The position numbers were made by a program, and so were the translations under genes. A model generated the notes under the pieces. It ran no database searches and had not been told where the DNA came from. It saw only the letters and a list, made by a program, of their open reading frames with translations. From positions 363,152 to 427,151 of the forward strand of contig NW_019774347.1 of NCBI RefSeq assembly GCF_001039355.2: DNA of 64,000 bases, written 5' to 3'. The DNA comes from Lingula anatina. Its lineage: Eukaryota > Brachiopoda > Lingulata > Lingulida > Lingulidae. Positions within the stretch are counted from its first letter, which is position 1. Each line of letters opens with the position of its first letter. Positions 23,958 through 36,174 of this stretch are shown piece by piece.

Positions 23958-25992
23958 GATGCTTTCAGTGTTATAACATAAATATTCCATGGCAACTTAT
24001 ATACAGGAAAAATGCTCATTCTTTTAAATGCCAGTCATTTGTGACAGTCATAGTGAAATACAATATATATATTGTATATGTTCACATATGACCACATAAA
24101 ACAGAATTTTCACATCCTAGTCCTCCTTTCAAGCAAATATGAACTGATTTTTAACAGTTCTAATTGTAATACAGTTGGTTAGCCAGTCAAGGAATGACAA
24201 TTTATCACTAAGTTAGTTAAATGTATTAGTTAGTTATTGAATGTATTTTTCAAACAATGTACCTTTTATAATTTAAGAAATAAGCGCTCAGAAATTTTTA
24301 TTGTTTTCTGATCTACAGACATTTCTGTAACTTTTAGTCACTGATCCTGACGTAACTTGGAAAAAATTGCACTGTTTAAATGTATGGGTTATTGCCATAT
24401 CAAAGTGAATGTGGCGATGTTTAGCAATGGATATTGTTCGAAAAGATCTTAATATGGTTCTGTTGACGCTACGCGCAACAGTAATTCAGGGAATTAAGCC
24501 TTATTTCATTTTTTTTTTTGTTGGCAAGTTAATGTGATGAGTCCAAATTTCAGTTTTATGTGCGTTTTACAGTCCTGTTACTCATTAAGCATTCATAAGA
24601 AATGGGCATAAGGAAGTGAATGCTGCCAGGCCAGTTCTGCAAGGCTGAGTGATAAATTTTAAGTCATCTTCTCTATGAAAGGAATTTTGGTGATATCGGA
24701 ATACATTTAAGGGGTTCTCACTTATTTACCGACACCGCCAAATTGTTTTCTAATGGGATCCATACTCTGTGAAATCCTGGATACGTGTCAAAACTGCAAA
24801 GACGGTATTCGTGGTTTCAGATTTTTTAAGGGTTGATCTCACTGTTAGGCCTATTTATCATTGAGGACATGCAAACTATTAAGTGTAACTTGCTCCTCGA
24901 AGTCAAAAGGAAAATATTGATGTGATGTGTTGTGTTTGAGAATTGTTGTACTATGTGTTTACAAATATATTGTGGCTTGTTATTAATTATGTACAGTAAT
25001 AAAACTGACCAACAGAACAATTTGAAGTTTTCAAATAACTAGTCTTAATACCGCTGTTGGTATTGCTGTTTGACATGAAATTGTTCTTTATATGGAATGT
25101 GGTGTGAATTTTCACCCACCTTTATTAAAACTATTATAACGATAAAATTGTTGTAACAGTTTTGTAAATGAATAAATGAGAAAAAAAAGTATACGTAATT
25201 GTGGTTTGTTGCAAGGAGGCCGTACGTGTACCTTCAGTAAGTAATAAGAGAATTATTGTGATTTGGAATTATTTAACAAAATTAACGAAAACAAATGAAA
25301 GTATTCTAGCGGTATTATGCGATCTCAAAGTTACGAATTATACTTTTTTAAACTATGAAAAGATGAAGAAAATAAGCCAGATTCCCTTTGATCTGTGATC
25401 TGTTAATGTGTAGACGTCTTAGTTTCTAGCCACTGCCGTCCGTCGCGGTCTAAAAATGTTAAACAAGTTATTTTAACAAACCTAGCTAATTTTGTACATA
25501 AAAAATATCTAATGATTAATGTCAAGTTTGGGCGTTTTAACGGGGTAAATGGCCACTACATTTGGTCCTTTTTGCATTCTTTTTTAATGAGTTGGTTACA
25601 AATTGAAAAGAAATCTCTAGGTCAAGAAACCGCACCCACGTTTCTTAATTTGCGGTAAAATTTGATTATTTTACAAGGCGGCGTTTTGATCAACTCTAGC
25701 TTATCGATTTTTCTAAATCTACAGTCGCAAAGCATGATCAAACGTGTGTTAGTTTTATTGATTTTAGTTTTATTTGTTTAGATTATAAATTGCGTTAACG
25801 CCACAATAAAACAGTGCAGTGCTTGATATTAATTAAAGCTTATATTACCGTGAAAGACAGTTCCATTACTCTTGCGGTAAAATGTCTATTACAGCAAATT
25901 AATGCGATATAAAAAAGAAAATTGGACAGTTAAATGCTTTTTTTTTTCAATAAGAAGAGTTAAAAATTTCGTTTCGGGTGAAGGGTCCCCCT
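23958..25992 (+). other. LIMP-2-like 3' UTR and intergenic region
   Basis: No coding region is supported. Polyadenylation signals AATAAA occur at 24998-25003 and 25171-25176, about 1.0 and 1.2 kb after the stop codon, and are plausible 3' ends. A dispersed repeat lies at 24079-24193. Confidence 0.55.
24079..24193. repeat. Dispersed repeat, family C, copy 1
   Basis: Starts TGTTCACATATGACCA and contains TTTTCACATCCTAGTCCTCC and CAAATATGAACTGA, ending CCAGTCAAGGA. The same blocks in the same order and orientation recur at 29712-29833. Both copies fall in or near 3' UTRs. Origin unknown. Confidence 0.75.
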
Positions 25993-25998
25993 TATAAA
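25993..25998 (+). promoter_or_regulatory. TATA box of the secreted-protein gene
   Basis: TATAAA inside CCCCCTTATAAAATCTC, 78 bp before the start codon at 26076. That predicts transcription starting near 26020-26025 and a 5' UTR of about 50 nt. A clear TATA box suits a strongly tissue-specific secreted product. Confidence 0.6.
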
Positions 25999-26075
25999 AT
26001 CTCAAGTCACCTTACACTTGTCTTATTTACTATTGCGCCGTGAAACTCGGTAAGATCCAGTAATATTTCACGAAG

Positions 26076-27057
26076 ATGCGACTGACGATTATCCGTCTGT
26101 TTCTACTGGCCGCAGGTAACTTTATTTCGATTTTTCTTTATAAGTTAAGCAGAGTTCAAAGTGCTTAGAGCCAAGCTGGGAGACGTCAGGTACCGTTTAC
26201 GAAGAATTGATATGTCCCCGGACGAGGTCAAATCGCGTCCTCCCGCTCTGGCAGCGGGCACTCTGACCACAAGGCCACTCAGAATACGGAAAATCTTATT
26301 TTTTCAGTTAAATGGCGCGTGTGCTTGTGTACTTGTGTGTTTGAGAAATAAGTGTTAGATCGTTTGCGTGAATATAAAAAGTCTAGAGGCGTGGCACAAA
26401 ATGAAAAAAAAAGAAAGAAAAGACAAAAATGATAACATTTTCCACCACTAGGAGAGTCTGTGGTGAGTGGTCTCTTGCTTTGATTATCTTTATTACTTCA
26501 ATGAGTTATCTTAAACAAAACCTAATTACAAGTGGTATAAAACTTTTTTGTGGCAAGAATTTGCAATAAATAAATGAATAAATGAATGAATGAATAAAAA
26601 GTTTGCCGTCACAGTTCTAAAATGTTATCTTTAAATGTTTTGTGAATGCTGATGTAAATGCAATGAATAAATTTGCGCAAATTTCAGATACATCTAAAAA
26701 TCCACTACTTATTCACCCCTATCTCACTGTAATTATAATTCCCTTTTTTTACTTCTCCGACAGTATTATCCGTGTCCTCCGCAAATCTAGATGTGACGGC
26801 GCAGTCGGTCTGTGCGTCCACGTTACCCACGACGTTCCCTGCCGTGGTCTACGCCATCCGCCGCCTACCCACCGACCCAAGCTGTAATAACCTGTGCAGT
26901 GCACGGCTCGTTGATTTACCGTGTCCCTGTGGAGGACAGTGCATTTGTCCTAACTGGTAAGGCAGTACTTTCACTCCCAGGTGAAAAATCTCGATTGTGC
27001 AAAGTATTATAGTTTTTGATTTTATATTTGTTCGTGCGATACTGGCCGAATTTCTTG

Positions 27058-27121
<64 letters not shown>

Positions 27122-27870
27122 TTCTTTCGGTGGTTGATTCAGTGATTTATTTGTTCATACAATCTTTCATTCATTGGCATCTGTCGATCAGTCTGCATGG
27201 ATTAGTATGTTTTCAAACCCTTTTTCCCATTATTTGATTATTTTCTTACTTATTCATTTGTCATTTTACGGGAATTTAGTTATTCGTTGACTTAGCTTAT
27301 TCCATCCATTTCTCTTCCATATTGAAGTTGCAACCTGGAGTGTTTCAATGCGCTGACTGTGGATGCGGCGCCGGCCGTGCTCTCCGGAAATGCCCCGGAC
27401 CCACGCAGTGTGGGGATACGCACGGGTGTGTGGCACCAAAGGGGGTGCGGTATAACGCAAGGTGAGTGCCCTGGGTTTGGGGTAAGTTCTAGATTTTCGC
27501 ATATTATGCAAGTCCATATTCTCTCTCTCTCTCTCTCTCATACTGGGACGTTTTTCCTATCTCTCTCTCTTTTTTTTCAAATATTTAACAATTACATCTC
27601 AAATTCATTTTTTCAGGACCAAACTACTGCTGCTGCCGCTCCCGGCAGTACCTAGCGCCTTATCTCGGCGGCCCAGTTCCCCCGACCACCCCGGCTACTA
27701 CCACAGCGAGGACCACCACCCCCTGGGGATTTCCTTGGCCCTGGCTGACCTTCCCGGCCACCACCACCATGACCACCTCAAACCCCTGGAATTTTCTTTG
27801 GCCTTGGAACTCTGGGGACTCTCCGAGCCTTCCTTGGTTGTCGAATAATATTGGAAAAAAGAAGAAATGA
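26076..27870 (+). CDS. Unrecognised secreted Cys-rich protein with Thr/Pro/Trp-rich tail, 206 aa
   Basis: Four phase-compatible exons: 26076-26115, 26764-26956, 27328-27461, 27617-27870. Residues 1 to about 20 form a signal peptide (MRLTIIRLFLLAAVLSVSSA). The middle region (about residues 30-130) holds 14 cysteines, including CPCGGQCICPNCC and YCCC, an even number that fits disulfide bonding. After it comes a Pro/Thr-rich stretch (PPTTPATTTARTTTP) that could be O-glycosylated. Next are two related Trp/Pro blocks, PWGFPWPW and PWNFLWPW, seven Trp in all, and a basic end (GKKKK). There is no membrane segment after the signal. I do not recognise the family. An extracellular matrix, mucus or defence role is only a guess. 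Exon 3 is also open in another frame, but only this frame joins the upstream exon through an AG acceptor. Confidence 0.7.
26155..26280 (-). repeat. Possible tRNA-derived SINE fragment
   Basis: On the minus strand it begins GAGTGGCCTTGTGGTCAGAG, resembling a Pol III A box (TGTGGTCAGAGTG). About 30 nt later CGCGATTTGACC is a degraded B box. A non-tRNA body with GGTACC follows. The tRNA-like head plus unrelated tail fits an old SINE. It lies in intron 1 of the secreted-protein gene. Only one copy is seen in this window. Confidence 0.45.
27058..27123. repeat. (TTTA)n microsatellite
   Basis: About 16 uninterrupted TTTA units in intron 2 of the secreted-protein gene. It generates a spurious open frame of repeating Ile-Tyr-Leu-Phe. 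Confidence 0.95.
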
Positions 27871-28406
27871 AGCGGGAGGCGGTATCTGGACAGTCAAAGA
27901 TACTGCACGAAGGCGCCCTAGAAATTTGAACAATGTCAAGTAATTCGTTTGAGCGATGGAATTTGAGTCTTGAATCGTAGAAGTGAATGTGGCACTTTTG
28001 AAGGGAATGAAATGCAATTTACCTTTACAGTGTGAATCTCGAAATATAAATCCAGCTTTAAGATTGCAATTCCTTCATGCAATTAATTAATGAATTAAGT
28101 AACTAAACCAGTATCTTGTAGCACTTTTGTCAAGTGTTTTAAGGGATAGTTCATTGTTTTTTATTGCCATGGCAGCGTGTTGCCCGTAAAATGACCAGCT
28201 CAACTAGCATTTTGGAACATGCTTTGGTCGCACTCTCTAATCACAAGTAGATATGGTGTGTCACAAAATTACTATACCTTAAATCAGTCTGCTATTTTAG
28301 AGGCTCTCGATACCAGAGGGGACTTATACTTTGCCTTCACAGGTCGTTTGCGCACTACAACTCTATATATTTCCATTCATGGTGGAAAATGGATTTTGTG
28401 TAAAAT

Positions 28407-28450
28407 AATAAAAAGTAACTCAAAATAAAATAATCCAATATCAATTTATT
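28407..28450. other. Facing polyadenylation signals of two convergent genes
   Basis: AATAAA on the plus strand at 28407-28412 and 28424-28429 would end the secreted-protein transcript. TTTATT at 28445-28450 is AATAAA on the minus strand and would end TPX2 with a 3' UTR of about 1.4 kb. Cleavage downstream of each signal would make the two mRNAs overlap by tens of bases. Confidence 0.5.
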
Positions 28451-29711
28451 TTCACCATCCACGACGATGCTGCTATAACATATTTACAATTCCTTTTTAT
28501 AAAATGAATTTTTCCACTATCTGCATATTCGTTCTAAAATACTCTTCGATAAAAGTATTCTAAAATTCTTACTGAAGACATTCAATGTAAAAGGCTGAAA
28601 AGATTTCAGACGCCAGAACCGTAGTCACATTGGTTTTAACTGGGTATAATTAACTAATTAACATACGTTGTTCATTACACAAGAACAAAACTGGATCAAT
28701 TGTATTGCCTAGTAGAGAATTATGTTGACAATACCTGATTAATGTTAGTAGAGTGACACCTGAAGACGACTTAAATTTTTGTAAATCTGGGTGTATGCAC
28801 TTATGAAAAGCAAAGGGAAAATGAAGCATTACATCAACCTGACCAAGCATTTGATATACTTAATATACTCGGTTACACTAAACTGATATTGAGTAGACAA
28901 TTCCCAAAAATATATTCAAAATTGTAATAAAAAGACGACCACCTCTTAAAGTTCATTTAGTACCTTATGTTGATGAATGATGTTGATGAATATTGAACAG
29001 AAATTATACTGTAATGTGTGTGAAATTTGAGGTATTATGATGGAGGTGAAACTAAGTAGTCGCCAAACAAAACTTGATACATTTCTACAATCAAGTTGGA
29101 ATAAAATGAACACTAAAACCACTTATGTAAAAATTGGCTCAAGAAAATGACATCATGTTCACTTTAGTAACCTTGTATGGTCTACCATCCAACATAGGGT
29201 GCCTTTTTCTACATAAATTTACTAGTCAAACTATTTATGAAAAAAAGAAAAAAAAACTGGTTTTTGGAAGAAAACAAAACACACTACATTGTTCTAGTTC
29301 AGGGAAATTGGGGCAGGGTGGTAGAGGCAGGAATATTATACAAGGGTTAAGTGCTATTTACCCCTGTCAACACCCATACCCTTTCTTTCATCATAAAAGA
29401 AAGAGCAGTTTTCTGACTGGATATCAAATTAAATGATAAAGTTATATTCAACAATGGTTATATAAGTAAACTTGAACACAATGTACAATCAATATGTTTA
29501 ACTGAAGACTTGTAACAGTGCAGGTAAATCTAAAAAAAAAATAAATATTGAACATCTTCATTTTCTTCTGCCAAACATAATATTATTTCATAATCCACTA
29601 ACTCATTAACATAAGAACTGCATTCATTCCAACACGCCCCTTTCATTCATTTTCACAGCCACTCCTCACTTTCCTACCAAATATCCCAAACAGTCAAGAT
29701 AATTAGATTAA

Positions 29712-29833
29712 TGTTCACATATGACCATAAACACGATTTTGACCAAAAACAGAATTTTCACATCCTAGTCCTCCTTTCAAGCAAATATGAACTGAATTTT
29801 AACAGTTCTTATTGTAATACAGCCAGTCAAGGA
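29712..29833. repeat. Dispersed repeat, family C, copy 2
   Basis: Same ordered blocks as 24079-24193 (TGTTCACATATGACCA, TTTTCACATCCTAGTCCTCC, CAAATATGAACTGA, CCAGTCAAGGA), with a short insertion after the first block. It lies in the TPX2 3' UTR, antisense to that gene. Confidence 0.75.
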
Positions 29834-29887
29834 GGTATTGGTCGATAACCATTCTGCCAAACACACATGGTCAACCTCAAGGAAAAA

Positions 29888-32800
29888 TTACACCTTGCGC
29901 GTCCGCTTTGAGAATCGTGGCGTCTTGGGTTCCGTGAGGGGCTTATCGCTGGGCATAACCTCAACGGTGTTATACTTCCGCACAGGGTTTGGCTTGTGGA
30001 CCATCTCTTTACGAAGCCTGGCAATTTCAGCCTTCTCTTCCTCCTCCCTTTCTCGCTCCCTCATTTTCTGGATAAGGGCTATTTCTATTTCCTTCTCCTT
30101 TTTATGCATCTCGAACCCCTGTCGTTCTTCAGCCCTTCGTTCAGTGTACAGTTCTATATTACTGACGTCTGGAAGTTATTAAACATTCCATTAAAAAATT
30201 TGATAGTCTCTCAAGGTCTTGGAAATCATTTCTAGACTATTACGTTAAAAAATCCATTCTCAGCCAAAAGTATAGAAAGACCACAAGCCTGACTTGGTTG
30301 GTCAGAGCCCACTTACCTGTGAGAGCTTTGTTGGATTTTTTGGGTACAAATGGGGCCTCGTGCAGTACCTTGCTAGGCTTGGCTTTGAAGATCTTTGCTG
30401 CTCTCTCCTGCTTCAAACTTTCCTGCACCTGATATGGGTAAATATACAGCAATAAAGTTAGCTAAGTAATATCTTACATTACAACCTAACACTATGAAGC
30501 TAGCAGTGCATGATTTATGAACCTTGGCTTGTTTCACCGAAAATGCACTAAAAAAAAATAATAAAGAAAGAAAAATCACTATAGACAATCAACAACAATA
30601 AATTATTAATAATATAATTATGATTTTAATAAATATATTATTTTATAAATTTATATTTTATGGAGTTTAATTATTTATCTTATGTCCCAGCTAGCAATGT
30701 CATGGGTTGAGAAATATTTTCATTAATTTGTGTTTCTTTAAGGGGACACCAAGGAATACAACAATTATGGTTAAACTACACAATTTTATATTACCAAGTC
30801 ACCAAATCTACTTTTAAGCTGCCTTGTGGTAAAAGTGAAAGACCCACAAGGAAGACATAGCCTTAAAGAAACCAATCCGCCCTGTCCCTACCTGCTGTGC
30901 CCATTCCTCGGCCCTTTTGGCTCCTCGATGGTCAATTTCCAGTTTGAAGGGCTGAGGCTCCGTGATCATCACTGGATTTTTGGATGGAATTCCTTTTGGG
31001 GAGTTTGACGGGAGCGGCTGTGCCTGGAACTCCCGGGCCTAGGGGGGAAAGTACGAGATGTTCACCAAAATCAGTAGCACGTTTAAAAATAACAAAAGGC
31101 CAACTTTTTTGTCGTTAGTTAGTTGTTTTGAACCCTTATTCTTAATGTTCAAATTTTCTTAAATACTGCCAACAATTTATTTGGGAAATACAGCACGAGG
31201 TGTTTTGAGCCATTTTCCAAGCTTGGCATGGAAAGATTGTCCTAAATCAATGTTTAAAGCAAGGACAGGCATAATTTCACCAATGGGGTCTGCCAAAGTA
31301 CTGGGACTGACTAGTTCTTACCCAGACGCCGCAAAGCCTCATGCTTTATCTCACCTTTCTCTCTTCTTCCAAAACTTTATTAAGCTTCTGCTCCTTTCTT
31401 GTCAACATCTCTTGTGTATGACACTCCACACTGGGGAAGGGCTGAGGCTGGGTGGCCTCGTGGTTCAACTTGGGCTGGAAGACAAGGCCTGTGTGTGGGA
31501 GGGGACGTGCCTTGAAGACCTCCTCATGCTGGAAATCCCATAGAAGAATGGCACGTTAAATAAAATGTATCATATCTGGGTACACCTTTCTTAAGTTTTA
31601 AAAAGTAATTGATTAAATAATAGGTCCCTCAACACAGATGTCTAACTTGCCCCGATGCTATATCTCCCTCTGTGCTCTCTCACTCACTAACCAAATGGAA
31701 TCAGAATGGAAAATTTTGTGCCAGAAAAATATATACAGTATTTGTTTATGTTCAATTTAATGAAATTATTATAAATTTAATTTAATCTTTATGAAATAGT
31801 TTGTTGTTTCCCACTGAGATAATGCTCACATTTCTTTAATTTTTCAACTGATTCTCTTACATTTGGGCAAATTTTTCTTCATAAACTAATTTTGCAAAGA
31901 AAACAATTGAGCAGTTACACTCTTAACAAATATGATATATATGACCAATGCCAATCAATTTGTGGTTTAAAAAAACCTCCAAAGAACTCACCTTTTCCTC
32001 CTCTTTCTCATCTCTGCTTCTGTTTTTCATCTCCTGCAGCCTGCGATCTGTCTCAAAATCAAAGGGCTTGGGCTCTGTGAGATTCTTGGAGGCCACCTTC
32101 TTCACTCCCATGCTGGGGTTGGTGAAAATCCTGTGGTCCAATTTGGTTGCCTTAAATACATGCCTGCAAATAGCATGAAGATTAACTCAGCATCATATAC
32201 AATAATAGTCCTTAGATCAATGATGTATGCTTTTATTCCTGCAGCATTTGTCTTTGCAGGTTTTTTTCTCACTGTAGTAACTGTTCAAGAATTCCAAACT
32301 TTTATTCAATATAACATTCTCGGTTACACAAATAAACAAGTAACAAGTAAACAGTTATACAAGTAAATAAGAAAACAATCTCAAAAGCAGGAACAAAATA
32401 CCCATACCTGAACAAAGTGGGAAATACTGCAGTGTTGCAAAACTTTCTAAAGGAAAGGACACATTTATTTACAGAATACTTACTGTTTCATTTCCTCCAC
32501 TTCCTTCTCTTCTATCTCTTGTTTGCTTATGGCAGATACGGGCCTCTTTCGGCTCTTTGTTTCAAACTGTGGAGGCTTAGGGACAGTAAGTCTGGGAGAA
32601 CCCTTCTTCTGGGCTGGGGCAGGCTCTGGAATAAAACACACCCCTCAGCTATAACTTTGAATCCATCATCTCAGCAGCTCATTCCCATTAAAACAATCAT
32701 TCTGCATAGATTCATAGATCAATCCAACTCTGTGGGGACTCTTGCTGAATGCAATAAGTTTAACAGATTTAACACACCTCTTGCTTCCAATGTGCTCATA

Positions 32801-35800
32801 TAATCATCTGCTTTTTTGTGTTCTGCTCAACACCAGGAGGGGGTGTGTTAATCTGTTAAACTGACTGCATTCAGCGAGAGTCCCCATAGAGTTTGATTTA
32901 TCTATATAGACTGAAAGTTTCAATGGGAATGAGCCTTAGGAGTTCAAATTAAAATGTGTGACAAACACCAAAGCTTCAGCTGTACAATATCAAAAGTCAA
33001 AATACCTAAGCATTCGATCTCACAATTTAAGTTAATCCAATTTCTGGTAACAAGAAATCCTTATCTAAAAGGGTCCTTAAATGAACAATCCAGATTCTGC
33101 TTTGTTACCTTTGCTCTTGTTTCTGAATCTGTCTGGGGTCTTGCTCTGAAACTGGATGACTTTCTCCGCCACGGAGGTAAACTTGTGACCTTCCTGTTTA
33201 TCACCATTCCCATCCTTGCTGAGCTTCCTCTTACGGTTGTCAGAGAGGCTGAACGGCTTCGGGATGGTGATGCCTTTGTGTGCTTTTGCCTGTGAATGCA
33301 AGATGCCGTGAATTAATAGCCACAAAACAATCTTCACTTTTTTGAGGTAAGAGTTTCATTACTGACTTAAGCATCCAAAAACATAAAGCATAAGTCAAGG
33401 CCATTTTAATTTCTCTGTTAGATACTCCTTGTACTGGGTCAAAGAGAAAGACAAAGTTGTTGGCAGATGCAAATATTCATATCTCAGCACAACAAGGATC
33501 AAGTTGAACCATCTCAGTAAGCTTTTATTTTTGGCACAGATGAGCTGAACTGAGATTTGCTGATACTCCCCTTAAACATAATAAAAATGCAACGCAAAAA
33601 GACTGACATTTTTGCCAACATAAACCAAGATTAAAACTTCTAAAGGACAAAAGCACTATGGTAACTGCCACAGATTTCAAAGCTATCAGTGGTCCAAGCT
33701 AGGTTTATATAAAAAAACTGATTGGTATTTGAATCTGATCTGTGAACTGAAACAGCACTTACATTGGGCTGGCTGTAATGGCGGAGTCCAGACTGGAAGT
33801 CTTGCTTGTCCTGCCTGGTCTCCATGGTGTGGACCTTCACCCGGCTGTCAGTCTCAAAGTGAAACTCCACAGGTCTGGTGAGCTCCACCTTGGAGTGAGG
33901 CACAGTGTAACCTGGGGAGGAATCCAAGAAGCAGACATGAGCATAGGCTGTTTGATAATTTAAATAAATAAGTAAATAAACCAAAAATGCTGTTTAAGAT
34001 TAATGAATAGCAGGATATGACTAACCCATCATTCCATATACATCGTTTGCTTTTATCACCATTTTCTCTGTGGCCTTAAACTTTATTTTATCACAGAATA
34101 TGGCTAAATTATTTATTTTCCTGTCCTGAAACTCTACTTATATCAACAAATATGCAAAGGGAGAAAACATACTAATTAAATGAGACTTCCACCACATTAG
34201 TTATCTCTGAGGCTGAAAGTTAAATTATTATTATTATTTAAAAAATGAAAATAAATAAATAAGTGGCAAGTAAATACATAAAAATATATAATTTTACCCT
34301 GGGAAGCTTGTGCCTGCTTGTATGAAGCTTGAGACATTTTTTTCTTTTCAGCCAGCTGATGTCTCATTTCATTAATTCTTTCCATTTCCAAGTCTTCCGT
34401 ACTTTTAATATCAGCTGTTTTGTGTGCACTCCTCCTGAGTGAGTGAAAAAAAATCATAAAATTTTACTGTCATATTCATACAAGTACAAAATACCTGTTC
34501 AAAAAGTTTCAGAAGTACAACATTATATATTGCAGGGTGAATCATTACAAGGCTGTCAAATTGTTCAATTAAAAAAAAAAAAAATTGGGAAAAGAGTCCC
34601 TATTTCAGTCATACCTCATAAAGCTAGGTGTATTGGGGATGGTGAGTTTGGGTGGTCCTTTTATAACTGGGACAGCCACATTTTTATTGTTGGCCTCCCG
34701 ACTCCTGCCTCTGGCTGAGGACAGACTGTGGGTGCTGCTGTTGTGACTGCTGTTGTGACTGCTGTTGACCATGCGCCTCTTCTTAGCTGCCGGAGTTCTG
34801 TAGAAGAAAAAAAAACATACTAAGTAAGAAAGCCATCTTCGAACAGGCTCACAAAAATTTTAACCCCTTTTTAGGAAACATTTGGAATAAAAAACTGTCA
34901 TTTTAGAACCTTCTGAAAACATTCCCAAGTCACCAGGTCATAAAAACATCAAAAATATCATACAATGACAGGATAATTTATTTTATAGAAGTTATTATCA
35001 GGGACCCATAATTCTGCAGTAATGTAAGAAATAAAATACCAATTTTTCCTTTTCTTACCCAACTGATGCAGCCCTGGGTGCTCTTGGTGTTCGTCGCAAT
35101 GCTGGTGACCTGCTCTGTCTGGCTGCACGTATTGAGCGACTGCAACTGGAGGGATAGAATTTCATGAACATATAACAGACAAAATGTTTACACAATGAAT
35201 TATACACAATCTTCATATTGAAGTAGTTATCCCCCCTTCGGCTCCCCATCACAAAAAGGACAAGCTTTTCCAAAGTCTAACCTTCCCAAGAAGAAAAGAA
35301 GAGGCCAGTATGACAACATCTCATCTCTTTGTACAACACCTCTTGAAAGTCTGAATCTGCTACTGCAGCCAGGATTAAAGATGAAAATGTTTTCCCCTTA
35401 AGAAATCTGAAAACATTTACCTATTAGATCTACCACCATGCTTAGGTTTTGCATCATTCCATGCTGAGAGGGAAGTCACAAGGTTTGATGGAACTTTTAA
35501 CTTTGTCTCAGCAATTGCCTCTGTTTTACTGTCTAAATCTTTTTGATCACCCTGTTTTTCTTCAGACTTTAAGCTGGCTCGTGGTTCCCTTCTTGGGGTT
35601 GTCTTTGGAGAGGAATGAACTTGTTTGCTGTTTTGCAAACATTTAAGAATTTGTCTTTCAGATTTTCTTTTCCCCTCTGATTTTGGTGTTTGCGCCAGCC
35701 TGGAGTTGCTTCTACTGGACGGCAGGCTTTTTTCACGCTCTTCATTAACACAATCTACAAGGAAAATAAAATAATTTCAAGAACAAAATCAAAAAATTTG

Positions 35801-36174
35801 TCTCTATTTATCAATATCACTGTAACTAAGGGTGATTTTGACAACAACCTTAAGAAAAATGACAATTAATAAAAATAGTCTGTGTTATGAATGACTGTGT
35901 ATAGAGATAATAGCACAGTTCAGCTGAAATTTTTCCTTTTACTCATGAGGTGAGTCGATTAAAATAAGTTTATGCATTGTTACCATTTGGTTGATGTACT
36001 GAACTAAACTCATTCTTGTTAACCTTTTACTGAGATACCATAAACAAAACTATGTATCTTGGCGAATTTAAAACGATACTCACCAAACCATTCATCCGCA
36101 TTATCATCCATCGGGATGGGTGCGCTGAAATCAACGAATTGCGGAGCTTCAAATTCCCAAAGATCTTCGTCCAT
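29888..36174 (-). CDS. TPX2: TPX2, spindle assembly factor and Aurora A activator, 729 aa
   Basis: Thirteen exons in transcript order: 36174-36084, 35754-35421, 35145-35059, 34797-34615, 34434-34298, 33911-33763, 33289-33109, 32625-32484, 32163-31992, 31528-31355, 31038-30892, 30428-30317, 30168-29888. TPX2 nucleates spindle microtubules near chromosomes after Ran-GTP release and activates Aurora A. The N-terminus has the Aurora-binding pattern WEFEAP...FVDF and a later DEWF, matching YSYDAP...FINF and SWF of the human protein, with Trp6 and Phe8 in place of two Tyr. Repeated family motifs follow: LTIPNTPSFM, LTRPVEFHFETDSR, ITIPKPFSLS, LTVPKPPQFET, LTEPKPFDFETDRR, ITEPQPFKLEIDHR. Near the C-terminus are FKAKPSKVLHEAPFVPKK, a long charged helix, and HKPNPVRKY before PLTEPKTPRFSKR. 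Length is close to human TPX2 (747 aa). Confidence 0.95.
32675..32940. repeat. Fold-back element, family B, copy 2
   Basis: Left arm GCTCATTCCCATT and GGGGACTCTTGCTGAATGC; right arm GCATTCAGCGAGAGTCCCC and AATGGGAATGAGC, i.e. inverted repeats about 80 bp long. Related to 2603-2900. It lies in the TPX2 intron before exon 32625-32484. Confidence 0.8.

Noticed and set aside
27016-27237. Open frame with repeating Ile-Tyr-Leu-Phe
   Set aside because: Translation of the TTTA microsatellite in an intron.
27328-27461. Alternative frame of exon 3 of the secreted protein (CADCGCGAGRALRKC)
   Set aside because: Attractive because Cys-rich, but no AG acceptor gives that frame from the phase-2 donor at 26956, while the chosen frame joins cleanly on both sides.
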